Shown here piece by piece: positions 35,205 through 48,319 of a stretch of 64,000 nt of DNA. This DNA is from Halichoerus grypus (taxonomy: Eukaryota > Chordata > Mammalia > Carnivora > Phocidae). Every line of letters starts with the position of its first letter. Position 1 is the stretch's first letter. The stretch is taken from positions 159,370,437 to 159,434,436 of the forward strand of contig NC_135715.1 of the NCBI RefSeq assembly GCF_964656455.1, read 5' to 3'. Both the position numbers and the translations under genes were made by a program. Below the pieces are notes generated by a model, which worked only from the letters and a program-made list of their open reading frames with translations, was not told the DNA's origin and made no database searches.

Positions 35205-35742
35205 AGAATTGTCCTATCTAGTACAGCAGCCACGAGCCGCACGTGGCTATCGAGCCCTTGAAATGCAGCTAGTCCAGATTGAGATGTGATATGAGAGTAA
35301 AATACACCACAGTTCAGAGACTCTACAGGAGGAAAAGAATGTAGAATATTTCATTAACAAATTAAAATATTGATTACATATTAAAACAATAATCTTCTGG
35401 ACATAGCAGTTTAAATAAAACATATTCTTTTTTTTTTTTTAAGATTTTATTTATTTATTTGAGAGAGAGAGAATGAGAGAGAGTATGAGAGGGGGGAGGG
35501 TCAGAGGGAGAAGCAGACTCCCTGCCGAGCAGGGAGCCCGATGCGGGACTCGATCCCGGGACTCCAGGATCATGACCCGAGCCGAAGGCAGTCGCCCAAC
35601 CAACTGAGCCACCCAGGCGCCCCTAAATAAAACATATTCTTAAAATTAATTTCACATATTTATTTTTACCTGTTTTTTTACCATGGCTACTAGAAAATTT
35701 TAAATTGCCTTGTGGCTTGCATTATAGTTCTATTGGACAGTA
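35205..35742. mobile_element. hAT-like DNA transposon, split by a CAN-SINE
   Basis: Left end TTGTCCTATCTAGTACAGC and right end TTCTATTGGACAGTA are rough inverted repeats. Internal CACGTGGCTATCGAGCCCTT, TGAAATGCAGCTAGTCCA and CTACTAGAAAATTTTAAATT belong to a common mammalian DNA transposon with 'CCAATAGAA..' termini. Family name not asserted. Confidence 0.6.
35412..35640 (-). mobile_element. CAN-SINE with exact 17-bp TSD
   Basis: Element 35429-35623. TAAATAAAACATATTCT at 35412-35428 and 35624-35640. Full-length and little diverged, so comparatively young; it splits the hAT element. Confidence 0.97.
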
Positions 35743-37604
35743 TTGTTATAGACTATCTCTTCGTTCCCAGGAGATGCATCCTATATGAACCAAGCCCATG
35801 AGCTTGTTGAATGATTAAGTCAGCCCTACAGGTATAAAGAAGCAGCAATTGCTCCATTCTTAAATCTAGAGATACAAAATGCTTTAGATAAGATTCAGAA
35901 TCAAAGAGACAGATTGTGAAAGCTATAGCCAGGAGTCATACATACAATGTGCACGATGCTGAAATCATGATTAAAGCACATCTGTCTCCCTTGGCTACCC
36001 AGTCCTGGTCAGGAGTGGGAAGCAGGGATACTTGTGTGCTAGAGGGAAGATTTGAGATAGACAGTAGGAGCAAGGGAAGGGCAAGTGGAGTCACATTCTT
36101 GAGAAGCCTCCAACATGTGTGGCACCTAGAGCCTTGCCTAGGTCTCTGCCCATCCTGCCATTGATCCTGCCTGGTGGTCTAAGGCCCAGCTCCCCCACTG
36201 TCTAGCTCTAGGATTCTGAACAAACTAATGAACCAGTGGGTCTTGAGCCTTAACAATATGTATGGCACAGAGTCATTGTGCATCAAACAACTGCTAGTAG
36301 AGCACTTGAGATACCGAGGGCAGCAATCTGTGGATCAGTTGGCCCCAAAGGCTTGGAGGAAGGGCATATGGGCTGCCAGAAAGACCCAGAAGATATGTTG
36401 TGTCCTAGGAGATCTGCAGAGCTTTATGTTTTCACAGTAGAAAAGCCGACCAGTGGTAGGAAACCAGAGCTTATCGGGCTGGAGCAGGAGGGAGAAACCT
36501 GGAGGTGCGGGCAAGAAATCATGACTATCATGAGAAAAATTTAGCAGGATCAGATTCCAGCAAAGTCTGATAGGCAGAGTGACTCAGCACCTTCTCTCCT
36601 GGTCGTTTGCAGATTGTGTTCTGTCGAGCCCCCTTCGGTTCAGGGAAGAATCCCCCTGAGCAGTTGTTTTTATTTGTGTCTATATATTAGGCATGTATCT
36701 AAGATTCTCATAAGGAGAGAGTTTCATGTGCTAAAAATAAAAGTTTGAAAGTCATATATCTACAGAAAATGGCCTGAGAAAATGGCGACCAAGTCGGTGT
36801 GGTTATTGTCCTCCCATCTGTAGGATCTGGGACGAGTTTAGGCCCTTTGCAGGAGGGTTCCAGCTCCCTTGCTTACGTTGCTCAGGGACTGTCCGTGGGA
36901 TTGGGCCTGCAGTTTGCCTTGCCCAGGCAATTTACCTAGGAAGCCATAACTCTCTTCATTCTTAGGTAACCACATTTTTCACTTTGTGCCCTAGGTTTCA
37001 CTTTGTCTCCCTCATTCCCAAGCCCCTGCTTTGTGTTTTTGTGTAGGAAACCTAGATTGCCTTAGGTAAGGGACCCATCATATATCTCCATGCCTTCTTA
37101 GGACAGTAGTCTTACTGCTGAGCTACAAGCCCTAGGGTAAGTCCCTGCTACTCCCTTCCAGGCTTCTTCAATACTGACACCTGCCAGCAGTGGGCAGGAA
37201 ACTCAGTGAGTTTGACAGCTTGCCTGGATACTGGCTGTTACCTGGTTTTAGACCCCTGACACCAAACACTGCTTACTAATGAGCTTCCCCAGTGGTCTCT
37301 GGGTCCCATTTGTACCCTATGTGCAACTTGGGAAGAGACAGGGAAGGCAAAGTTAGGACCGCTTTTCCTAAATTCTGACACATCCACTTCTTTGTCTCCA
37401 GTGGGAAGGCTGGTCTCATGTGTAGACGAGAAGGGTGCAGGCTTCACGGTGTGATTTCAGAATCCGAATTACTCGAAAGGGCACTTCAGATATCAACAGC
37501 TTCTCTTTCCTGCTCTCTAACACGTGAAAGGCTGCATTATACAAACTCTGTTTCCTTTCCTAAGATCAATAGGGTTTATCAGAAAAAAGAGGACAGATTT
37601 GGTG
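35743..37604. other. No exon seen
   Basis: Unassigned intronic sequence. Two overlapping + frames at 36228-36544 (70 and 88 aa) are unrecognised. Confidence 0.4.
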
Positions 37605-37765
37605 CTTGAAAGACTTGATTTTGATTTCTGTAATTGGCTTTCTATATTATTTAAATTATTTAATCTTCTTGAATCTCAGTTTTCTTATATGAAGTGAAAT
37701 CAATGATACCTATGTGTTTTGTTGTGACTAAATAAAATGAGATATCAAGTGCGCAGCAGGAGGGC
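37605..37765 (+). mobile_element. MIR fragment
   Basis: ATTTAATCTTCTTGAATCTC, AGTTTTCTTATATGAAGTG, then GACTAAATAAAATGAGATAT; MIR core and 3' half. Confidence 0.55.
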
Positions 37766-40700
37766 CTAAAATGCAAAGGCTAGGGAAGTGGTAACTTAAA
37801 CGTGCTGGACACATGCTCCTTAGGTTGAATACTTTGATGGACCCTTCCCTGAGACGAATAAGGAAGAAAATAAGCAATCTGGGTCAAGGGGCCAGATTTC
37901 ACCCATCCAGGGGTGAAAAAGGACCATAAGGAAGTTGCCTTCACGTTTCGCTCAAGGCCAGTCCTACCTAATGGTTTGCATTTGTGCAAGTATTCAGCTG
38001 GGATTATGAGTACAGCATGAAGGCATGGAAAAAGGGCATGTTCACATCCTCTGCCAGGGTAATATAAGAATAAACAAAGCAAGTTTTTGGATCTCTGAAT
38101 AGCCAGGTGTGCTGCCATCAAAGTAAACTTTTATTTCTATTCTTTGTTGATAAGTTACAAATAAAGGAAGTCACTAAAATACCCTGAAGAGGAAGATGCA
38201 TAGACAAATTAGACACCAGGGACAGATCTCACACTTATTTTGTTGGAACTGTTCTTTGCTTAACTGTGGGTGTTTGGGAAGTTCTTTTGTTGTAGTCTTT
38301 GTTGCTTACAAGAAGGGGGGAAAGCTTTGGTGTACTAAAGGAAAGAATGGTTTTGATTGGAGGCAATATTCTTCTCAGTGTGAGCTGACTTTCATATATT
38401 ACAGCGATTGCTAATACATAACTGAGAAAACCCATTTATTGAAGTGCCATAAACAGCAGTGAGATAGTCTGATCTGACATAGTGCCACTTCTGATCGATG
38501 AGTGTTTATTATAGGAATGTGAGCAGTCTTAGAATTTTTAGGGGAAAAGTGGAAGATGTTATGGTGGCTACTGTGGCTGCTAATGTCCTGATCTAGAAAG
38601 TCTGTCCTTTCTTTTTACTGCCCTTGTGAAGTCCGAACAGTGGACTGGATTCAGTGCACGCACAGGGCTCCCAGTGACTTCCTCAGCTCCTGGTGCAATT
38701 GACCACCCCACTGTAATACCATAGCCTCAGCATAGTGTCATGTGAAAATAGTGAACACTCAAGGAGAAAATGCAAATCAACTGCCTCAAAAATTAAAAAT
38801 AAAAGCATTAAAAATATTATTGAGTGCTGGTTTGTGACATTGAATATATAAACCCATTTATTGTTTTGATAGTCCCAGGGCAAGAACTGTTTCAGCTGCA
38901 ATGGATGATATCCACTAAGGTTGCCGTGACAACATTAATTTATAATTTCCAAACTTTGGTAGAATTTCACCTTCTGGACTCTTCCAGATTGCATTTAAAT
39001 TTATAGTTATTTCTCATTTATCAAGGCAGGCATATTTAGATATTGCTTACATAAATGCCCTAGGACCGTCTTCATGAAAGTTACTAATGTGTATTTAGAA
39101 GCATAGAATGTGTGTTGGAAAGGGATAGTGGGGGCTATGGTTTTTTCAGGTTTCCCCCAAATGCAGGATTCCGTCCATATTATCCCAGTCAGCCAGCTGC
39201 CGCTATGAAGCATTGGCAGACAAAACTGCTGAAATCTGCCTCCGTTTATCCTTTGGGGTGCCCCAGAGTACCACTCTCTTGTGGTAGCTCTTCAAATATT
39301 TGACCGCAGCTATTGGACCTTCTCTTTTCAGGCAGACGTGGTCCCAGCTCTTTCAGCTGAGCTCTCCCATCCTGTCAGCACTCCTCTAGTTACCCACTGC
39401 TCTGCCCATGCCATTTTAAAAGTAAGGATCTTGAACTCAACACCCTCCTCCTGAGTTCTCTAAGCGGTAGGAAACAAACTCCTTCAAGGCACCCTTCGTT
39501 TATTAATCTAGTCAAATATTCTGTCGGCCTCCGTTTTAAATCTAGGGCAGCACATTGTTGGTTTACCTCCAAAGTCAAATAAAATTTCCAAGTCTTTTTT
39601 TAAACAACTACTACAAAGCCATGTCTCCCTTACTCTGTACTTGTGCAGTTAATTGTGACCCTGTGTAGATGATTTTACATTTATCCTTGTTACATATTGT
39701 CTCTTTTTGTCAAATCACTTTTCTTCTCTAACAAGACATTTTTGAATTCTGATTTTTTTCAATTCAATTTATTAGTGGTACTTCTTTCACTTATTAATTA
39801 CACATTTGAGAATTGTATTTTCTCTCTCATTGATCAAATGTCGACCAGGACAGCCCTGTGACTTTCTACAAGAGACTTGGCATCAATATGTGAATTTTGT
39901 TAGTTTTTTTTTTTTCTTTTGACTAGTTTGATAATCTTTCACTTGTGTTTTCTTTCTTCTCCCCAGGCTGTCTAAGAGGATAGAGTCAGGAAATATTTAG
40001 TCAAATGCCTCAGTAATGCTATCGTTGTTGATCTACTTATTGCCAATCATAGAACCTCTATTATGAAGCAAAACGATTAATTTGGAGTCACTTTTAAGAT
40101 AGTATTAAGCAGTTTTTCTTTTGAAAAATTTACTAAAAGCATACCTAAATAATCTTATTTTTAGTTTAATTTAAAAATAACAATTTTGTAAAACAAATTC
40201 ATTCCTCGTCTATAATTTCAACTCATGTGAACTTGTTTGGTTCAAAGGAATTGCTTTTTTTTACATCATTCAGTTCTCTTTATAGAATCATTACTCTGGA
40301 AATGAATTGGTGGTGTGACAGGAAATCACTCCTTAGGTGTCACTCCAACACATCATTATATTCACACCTTCTGGGATAGACAGTAATCAGGCTGAGGCAT
40401 GTCCAAACAGTGTGCTGGTGTCTGCGTAAATGGCTCCATGACAATATCACTTAACATGACCATGACAGAGAATGTACTGATGGCATCATGTCACTAATGG
40501 ATGTGTTTTCCCTAAGTGGAAAATTCTGTATTATTTGAAAAGATGGTTTCCCCACCCCCCTCACACAAGCTCTTTGAGTTTTTGTATTAATATCAAATGT
40601 CTGTCAAATATACATATGGTTCTTCCTGTACTATATTTGGTTGCATTCATATTCAAAATAGTTTTTTACATGCTTTTTACCTTGGACTCAGTGGAAAGAA

Positions 40701-40794
40701 AAAATAATTTAAAAGAACAGTAGCACTGAGGAACTCAAATCTGTAAGTAAAGATACTACTATTTGTATAATACTTTATATTTTGCAAAGTACTC
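37766..40794. other. No exon seen
   Basis: Three kilobases without recognised repeats apart from short T-runs (near 39902). Small frames, such as 113 aa (-) at 37780-38121, lack features. Confidence 0.4.
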
Positions 40795-41074
40795 TCATTT
40801 TCTTCTTTGAATTTTTTTTTCTGATTGTAAAAACAACGCATACTCATTGAATTTGGAGAAGATACTGAAATGGATAAGAAATAATTAAAAGTCAGCTAAA
40901 ATTTCACCAGTCAGAGAGTGTCATCGCTAGCATCTAGTGTGTCTTCCTTCCAGATACGCATGTGGTGTGGCTTTGAGTGTGCATGTGTGCATACATTTGT
41001 GTGTTTGTGTGTGTTTAAACTACCTCCTGGCGGACTAGGAAGTTTGTATGGAAGAATCAGTGTGACATACTAGT

Positions 41075-41330
41075 TAAAAGGCCTTTGGGGGTTGCCTGGG
41101 TGGCTCAGTCGGTTAAGCGGCCAACTCCTGATTTGGGCTCAGGTCATGATCTCAGGGTCCTGGGATCAAGCCCCTTGTCAGGCTCCATACTCGGTGGGAA
41201 GTCCGCTTGAGGATTCTCTCCCTCTCCACCTGCCCCTCCCCCCCACACCTGCTCTCACACACTCTCCTCCTCTCTCTCTCAAATAAATAAATAAATAAAT
41301 CTTTTTAAAAAGGTAAATAAAAGGGCTTTG
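41075..41330 (+). mobile_element. CAN-SINE with TSD
   Basis: Element about 41088-41317; TAAAAGGCCTTTG (41075-41087) and TAAAAGGGCTTTG (41318-41330) flank it. Tail is (AAAT)n extended. Confidence 0.95.
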
Positions 41331-41545
41331 AAATCAGACAGTTCAAGATTCCAGTCCTGGCTATGCTTCTTATGTAGTGCCTGTAAATTGCCCAAACTAT
41401 CAAAATTTCAGTTTCTCTTTCTATAAAATGGGGATAATAATAGTATGCATCTAATAGGTTTATTGTAAGAATTAATAAGATAATGCATGTAAAGTGCATA
41501 GCATCGTACATGGCTCATAGTGAATGCTCAGTAAGTGTGAGCTTC
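41330..41545 (+). mobile_element. MIR
   Basis: CAAGATTCCAGTCCTGGCTA, TTTCAGTTTCTCTTTCTATA, AAATGGGGATAATAATAGTA, TAATGCATGTAAAGTGCATA, GTGAATGCTCAGTAAGTGTG: near-complete MIR. Confidence 0.9.
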
Positions 41546-41869
41546 TTATACAGGTTTTCTTGTCTGTTTTCCTCACTTAAATTCTAGGATAGCAATTTCC
41601 CTTGTCGTAAAATATTATTGGAAAAATATTTGGAACGACTGCATATATTTTAATATATGACTATACCTTAATGTAATCATTTCCCTATGCTTAGACCATT
41701 TCCCATTCTTTGCTATCATAAAGAGCCCCAGCGTTAATATCCTTTACATTATTTTTTGTGCATAGACAACAGATTCAAAATGAATCATTAATGGCATTTT
41801 ATAGGTGGAAAAAGAACAATTCCTTAGTGTATACTCATATACCAGGTTGTATGCTAGGTTTTTTACAGC

Positions 41870-42055
41870 AAAATTCTTGTTTACCTCTTCCACAACCCGT
41901 TTGAAGCAAATCCGTTACCCCCATTTTTCAGATGAAAAAGCTCTGAGGGGAGATAAGTAGTTTGCCCAAGGTCATATAGATAGTGGTGGTAGAGATGGTA
42001 TTTGAAGCCAGCTGTCTGATTTCAAAGCTTAAGCTTTTCCATTCTGGCATGCAGT
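41870..42055 (-). mobile_element. MIR, inverted
   Basis: CCCCCATTTTTCAGATGAAA, AGTTTGCCCAAGGTCATATA, TATTTGAAGCCAGCTGTCTG: antisense MIR core. Confidence 0.85.
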
Positions 42056-43284
42056 TCATGCCTATCCTTTTAAGGCTGGCAGAATGAATAGTTACCATTG
42101 TGCTTTTTACAAAATGTCACTTGGTACCACGTAAAAGATAGGACACTTGGCTGGAACTCTTGGCTTCCTCCATGTAGTACCTCTCGTGTGCATATGTTCT
42201 TATATGTTTTGGAATCAAACCTCATTAAAATAAGGTGTTAACTAAAGGAAATAAGACATCGATATGATTATTTGATGAAAGCAGACCTCAGGGAAGAAAA
42301 CATTTATTTAGTCAATAATACAAAAGTTGTCTTTGTTTTAGTGGTATGGACTAGGCCAAGATTACTTCTCTCCCTAGGAATCAGAGTATTTTACATAAAT
42401 CAGTATAGGAATCAAGTGATAATAACAGCCAAAGTAAATTGATGGTGTCAAAAGGAATTGTAAGTTTCATTACTTTTATACTAGGGGTTGAAAGGAAAAA
42501 TCTTTAGCTTTAGCTATAAGATGATACATCATCAAAGAGCTACAATATTTGCTAAAGGTATAGGTATGGGGAGACATAGAATATACTGGGATAAACCCCC
42601 AAAGAATTATTTGGTGAACTGACAAGTTGTCTTTAAAAAGTCAGCCATTCGGAACATTTATCTTGGCAGCTCTCAAATCTGACTTACAGCATGTAGTGTG
42701 GCAGTCAATTTTGTAGGAAAAATGCATAATTAATATGAAGATCAAGGTGTAGGTATTGCCAGTCAGTACCTAACACAGTTTCTTAGAACAAAGGAACAAT
42801 TGAAGTTGTCTTTTAATAGGGTAATCCCGGTTTGTCATTTTGTAGGCTTCAGTTCTTAGTAAAAATGAACGAAAAAAATCCAGTAGTAAAATTTCACATT
42901 GAAAAGGTACTTTGTTGCAGACTTTATAACCAGCTATTGTCTAGTCAAGAAAGCTATCTTTGCTTAAAAAAAAAAAAAGAAGAAAGAAAGAAAGAAAGCT
43001 ATCTTTGGTTTTGAGTTCTTGAATTTTTATAGCCTTTGAGCTTACACATTCTTGCCTTAGAATTGTTCCAGTTTTTCTTAAGCCATTTTAGTTCTTGCAA
43101 GGGATAAACAGTGTCGCCCACAGCCCAGTAACTAAAAAGGTTTGGCTCTTGACAGAACATGACCACCAACTTGACCTGTTGAGAGTATGTCCCCCATGGT
43201 GATGTCTTAGCTGGAAAGGGCCCAACAAGTTAAATTTGGGCTCTGTATACAAGTGGTGAGTAGTTGTAACTGTGAACAGAGAAT
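42056..43284. other. No exon seen
   Basis: Unassigned, apart from the A-rich insertion at 42947-43007. Confidence 0.4.
42947..43007 (+). mobile_element. Poly(A)-only retroinsertion with 16-bp TSD
   Basis: AAGAAAGCTATCTTTG at 42947-42962 and again at 42992-43007 brackets only CTT, a run of 13 A and GAAGAAAGAAAGAA. This is what an extremely 5'-truncated target-primed reverse transcription product looks like. A template-slippage duplication is the alternative. Confidence 0.6.
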
Positions 43285-43450
43285 TGGACATGAATCTGCA
43301 GACTGGATTCAAGATGTGGGCTCCATTGCGTGGTAGGTATCTGACCTGGGGCCGAGTGCCTTACTGTCTCTGCCCCTCGGCTCCCTCCGCTCTCGTACAA
43401 AGATAACGACTCCTGCACAAGCAAATGGCATATGAAGGATTAAATTTATT
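43285..43450 (+). mobile_element. MIR, diverged
   Basis: GCCGAGTGCCTTACTGTCTC, TGCCCCTCGGCTCCCTCCG and GAAGGATTAAATTTATTGAG follow MIR order. Confidence 0.55.
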
Positions 43451-45689
43451 GAGCAAACCATGTGGTTAACTCAAAAGTGCTTTTATGATGAGTTTCCAAG
43501 TTATTAATTGATGGCCATGGGTCATCCCTCTTGAGGAGAAGCCAATTTACCATTTAAAGTATTTTTAAATGGAAAATGGGAATATTTGTAAAATATATGC
43601 AAAAATACACCATTCCTGGGGCTAATATCACCAGACCCTCCTAACTCTGCTCATGCTTTATCCAATAATAATGGGATAGGCCCATTCTCTGCCCTGTAAA
43701 CCCCTGGTGCCTTGCTTGGAGTCTCTCAAAGCTCATTCCCATGGTTTATTCCTCTGATGAGGGAAGGAAGCCCTTGGCATCAATAGGTGATTCCTTTGAA
43801 CACAATCAAGACCTTTGTGAAAATAGGCATTTAGATCTATTATGTTGTTCCAAGATAGAAGCAAAATTTTTATATTTGATGCATTATTGTAGCTTTCAAT
43901 AAAAAAAGGCTCTAAGAAAAAAAACCTATAAGGTAGAAAAACATATTCCAACTAGATTGCTTTATAAAAAATTATAGGAAACTCTTTGATTATTAAAGTA
44001 ATCATTGTTGCTGGAGGGGAAAAGAAAAGAGAACAAGAGGTTAAGAATTTTGACACTGGGCAATGTCCAGCAAGCTCTTTAGAAGTCTCTCTTGGTTTTT
44101 CCCGCAGCCCTGATTATGTCCTAGTTAAGGGCACAGAAACTACTTCTGAGTCTGGCTGTAAGAAAGTAACTCCCAATCCTGGGGCTGCACTGACTCCCTT
44201 TCCCTGGGCTGCTGTGGGCCAACCTTTCTGCCTTTTATTGCCTCCAAGATGGTCATGGAGGTCCTTTCTCTCAGTCCTTTAGAAGGACAGAATTTGATCA
44301 TTAGCTGCCCTAGGGCTGAAGGGGCTGTAGGACTCTTATGAAGGTGTTTCAGGCAATTAATGATTGAAGTGTCTCTATGGCATTCCCCAGGGATGGGAGT
44401 GTGTAAGCTGTGTGCTGGACATTTTAGACAGGCCTCCGTGATGGTTTAGCAATAGGGAGCCACCTGAAGGCCCACAGATCCCCGGATGACCTGAGCATGC
44501 TAGCTGGGAATAGCTAAACCTGCTTGCTATACTCATTTTGAATCAATTTCTAAAATTTATTTCTCTTACACAGGAAACTATTTTGAATTTCCTTCATTTG
44601 CTTTGGTACCACATTTTATTCAGCTCATTTCTTCATCAGCTATTTCTTGTCTACTCTGTACTAGGCACTGTGAGGAATAGGGAGTAATCAGACACTGAAA
44701 AGGAGAGAACATTACATATCTTTGGTAGAAAGCAAGATATGCCTCCAGAGTTGGGAAAAGGGAGAAGTTAAACACATAATGATTTTTTTTTTTTGCTGTA
44801 CTTTCTACAATAAATTGTACTATATAAAAATCTATACCAATATTCATTTATGTAGCAAATCCCATTATAATGAAAATTCATGTTATCTGTGACTGGGGCA
44901 AGCATTACTGGAACACAATTCCAATACAGCAGAAGACTTTGGACAGTCCCCTTGGAGGGAGCTGAAATGGGACTTGACCTATATATCAAGCTTTTCATGG
45001 CTTTGATATTTTTCATTTCCACGTGTCAACAAATACCTGACTTGATATTAAAGCCAGTTAAATCAATATTTCTTCCTGTAGTCAAGGTACAGCAACATAT
45101 ATCCAAGGGCAGCATATCCCCAACAGCCATATTTTGTTGAGTACATATATTTTTGTCATAAACCTAACTGATTGAACTACCTTCAGCTGAATAGGATGAA
45201 AATATCAACATAGCTAGCATTAAAAAAAAAAAAAAGAAAAGCCATAAAAAAAAATCTTTTCCCTCACCCCTCATTTAAGCAATCCCATAATTTATTTTGC
45301 TCACTTGAATCACAAGGAATGAGAAGATGGAAAAGATCTTGATTGTGGTAGCTGTGGTTTCCCTATGCTCCAGTGGGTCTGCCTTAACCTTAACCTCCCC
45401 CAGCTCCCATCCCAACCAGAGGCTTTCTGAACATGGCGGCATAGTAGTGGTGCAAGCGAACCCAAGAGTTGTAGACTGTAGGGTCCTAATAATTGTGAGA
45501 GAAAGGAGAGTAGGGTATTAACTCATTCCTACTTCTTTTTTGGAACTTTTAACTATTAGAAGATTTCTGAAAGTTACCTGTTAAAAACTCCCAGTGTTTC
45601 TATAAACAGATGGCCTGAAGTCAGTTTATAAACACAAACAAATTTATTTGCTGTTGTCAGAGAGGCCTTCCTTCCTTGTGTACTGTGGA
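43451..45689. other. No exon seen; L2 trace
   Basis: 44635-44720 resembles minus-strand L2 (TACTCTGTACTAGGCACTGT). A-runs near 45223-45260. Otherwise unassigned; frames at 43986-44282 and 44880-45140 unrecognised. Confidence 0.4.
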
Positions 45690-45895
45690 GAGAAGAGTGA
45701 TTATCATTCACTGGGCTCCTGCTCTGTGTTCAGCACTTACAATATCTCACCTCTAGGAGACAAAATGGGGCTTCAAGGCATGTGTTATTATTTCCGTTTT
45801 ATGGGCAGCAGGGGCTGCTGAGTAGCTTATCTGGGGCACCAAACCAGAAAGGGCTTTGAACCCAAGTTTGTCTGATTCCAGAGCCTTTTCACTTT
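45690..45895 (-). mobile_element. MIR
   Basis: CTCCTGCTCTGTGTTCAGCA, TTATTTCCGTTTTATGGGC, GGGCTTTGAACCCAAGTTTG, TCTGATTCCAGAGCC. Confidence 0.75.
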
Positions 45896-46282
45896 TTATA
45901 TCAGGTGACTTTCCATAATATATCATGAGATTGAAAAAACATTTTTTTTAAAAAGTGTTAAAGTATTACACATGCTCATTATAGGAAGTTTGGAAAGCAG
46001 AGAAATTATAAAGAAAAAGGAAAAAAAAAAACCACCCGTAATTCCTCATCCAGTGGTAATCACTACGAAATTTTTAATTTTTTTCTTTCCAAGCTTAAGA
46101 AAGCTCTAATTTATATATCCAAGAGAGTATTGTTCCTCAGAGTTGTCCTCTTTGACATTTATGCCTATACTCCAACAATGTTGCTTAAAACATTCTTGGA
46201 ATCTCTTTCAGGGCCAATTTAGGAACCAAATTCTCTATAGACTTCCATGCACAGGGTACTACTTTACCTGAATACCTATCAA

Positions 46283-46789
46283 AATAATACATTTTTTTGG
46301 GGAGTGGGGTGGGAGGGATGGGGTGACTGGGTGATGGACACCGGGGAGGGTATGTGCTCTGGTAAGTGCTGTGAATTGTGCAAGACTGTTGAATCTCAGA
46401 TCTGTACCTCTGAAACAAATAATGCAATATATGTTAAGAAAGAAAAAAAGAAGAAGAAGAATGTAGCAGGAGGGGAAGAATGAAGGGGGGGAAATCGGAG
46501 GGGGAGAAGAACCATGAGAGACGATGGACTCTGAAAAACAAACTGAGGGTTCTAGAGGGGTGGGGGGTGGGAGGATGGGTTAGCCTGGTGATGGGTATTG
46601 AGGAGGGCACGTTCTGCATGGAGCACTGGGTGTTATGCACAAACAATGAATCATGGAACACTATATCTAAAACTAATGATGTAATGTATGGGGATTAACA
46701 TAACAATAAAAAAATTTTAAAAAAAACAACAAAAGTGACAGCGATTTTAACAATTATAAAAAAAAAAAATAATAATAATACATTTTTTT
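46283..46789 (+). mobile_element. Carnivore L1 3' end, 5' truncated, with exact 16-bp TSD
   Basis: Insert 46299-46773 is a carnivore L1 3' UTR: GGGTGATGGACACCGGGG, CTGTGAATTGTGCAAGACTG, a GAAGAAGAAG linker, ACCATGAGAGACGATGGACT, TGATGGGTATTGAGGAGGGC, ATGATGTAATGTATGGGGAT and a poly(A). AATAATACATTTTTTT occurs at 46283-46298 and 46774-46789. After the first A-rich tail a further short non-L1 piece (about 46725-46757) precedes a second poly(A), suggesting a 3' transduction. The 78-aa, 80-aa, 75-aa and 72-aa frames in this block are not genes. Confidence 0.95.
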
Positions 46790-48319
46790 AATGTTCTCCC
46801 ATTTTTTGCCTTCTAAAATTTTATGCTAAAAATATTTAACCACCCTGCAAAGAATGCCGTCATTGCTCTCTTTAAGAACCATAAACATCTTGTGCTGACT
46901 TCTGTTGTTGTAGGAGATAGACTTTGCCAAAATTCTACTTCCTCCCATATCAAAGATTGATGGACATTCCGGGGCATGTTTAAAAGTCTGTATTAAAATT
47001 TTTATCTATAAATGTTTAATAGTTTATTTGACAACTCATGTTATTTATTACATTGTCTCCACAACATTGTTTGCCTTCTTTAGTTCATAAAATCAAAAAA
47101 TTGTTCTTGTCAAAAGTTTGAAAAGCGTATTTTAAAATCAATTTCTTTTTAATGGAAGTATTATACTCATGGAATTATTCCCCTCCGAGGAGTTTCTGTG
47201 AAAGAAACATGTTTAAGGGTGATGAACCAATCTTTAAATAAAGTCAGTAGCATCTTGTGTCAAAGTAAATGTTTCTCAAAGAAGCAGTCACATGTGCACT
47301 CACATGCACATACATGAAAGATTGCTACCAAAGTGGCCATTAGTGTACCTTAAGAAAGTCAAGAAAGTCAAGTAAAGTGTCAAGTGAGTTCTCATCTCTT
47401 TGGTTTATTGCATACAACCCTATTACTCTTAGAAAACAAACCTAACCCTCAGCCCAAGCATTTCACTGGTTGTCTAGTTTCTGCCTTGTTTTTCACAGAC
47501 ATTGTTATCTGCCCCATCATTTTAGCATGGCACCCCCTCCCCCAATGTGGGACCCCGGTTTTGGATTGGTGCAGAATTCACTGGGGCCACTCAGAGGGCA
47601 GAATGGGAGTGTGCAGCTGTCCTCGGGGCTGCAACCTTCCTTGGTCTTCTGATTGCCAAGATTTCCTTGATAGGACTTGATCCTGCTCCCAGAGCTAATT
47701 ACAGAGTGTAGGCCAAGTCTTGTGTTGATATCCTGAGCACTGTTCACAGTGCGTGGCATTGTGTTCGGTCAATGTGTGTTGGATGAATGAAGAATTATAA
47801 TATATTCTCTCAAAAATGGACTATTGAGAGGGAAGTTAGTCAGATTGAAAGAGAATCAGAATAGACTGTAAATTAGAATCTCAGGTCAGTCTGCTCATTT
47901 AAAGATGAAACCCGAGAGGTCAGCTGACTGAGAGAAGGCCAGCAAGAGAGCTGATGCCAGAGCCGGGCGCAGTATCCAGTGTCCCGACACCCTCTCCTGC
48001 CCTTTCTATGCTTCCTCCTTGTTGTCATTCCCCATTTGCTTTATGGAGGTTGATCTGACTGCAGGATCAGTGACCAGAGCCCCTGCAGCCCCACATAGTG
48101 CTTAACAGAGCATCTCAGGGGCACTTGAAGAGATTGTTGACTTAGTGAGTGACTTAGGACCCTGGCACCTATCTCTGTGCCTGAGTGGTGACTAGCTACG
48201 TGGTGAGCTCCCTGGGGTTTTGGGAATATTCTAGAACTATCTCTTGGAGAGGAGACTATTATAACAGCAATAATAACAGTAGCTAACATTTATTTGTAAT
48301 AAATTAGGCAGGATATCAC
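46790..48319. other. No exon seen; L2 trace
   Basis: 47700-47800 resembles a + strand L2 tail (GCGTGGCATTGTG..TGTTGGATGAATGAAG). Opposing frames at 47384-47759 (98 and 80 aa) are unrecognised. Confidence 0.4.

Larger units (their letters stand above)
40795..41760. mobile_element. Old LINE-like fragment, interrupted
   Basis: 40795-41050 (AAAACAACGCATACTCATTG, CTTCCTTCCAGATACGCATG) and 41600-41760 (ATTTCCCATTCTTTGCTATC) resemble successive parts of one ancient LINE 3' region, with a SINE and a MIR between them. 45955-46090 shows similar sequence. Family unsure. Confidence 0.35.

Noticed and set aside
46185..46698. Cluster of 72-80 aa frames on both strands
   Set aside because: All fall in or at the edge of the carnivore L1 3' UTR insertion.
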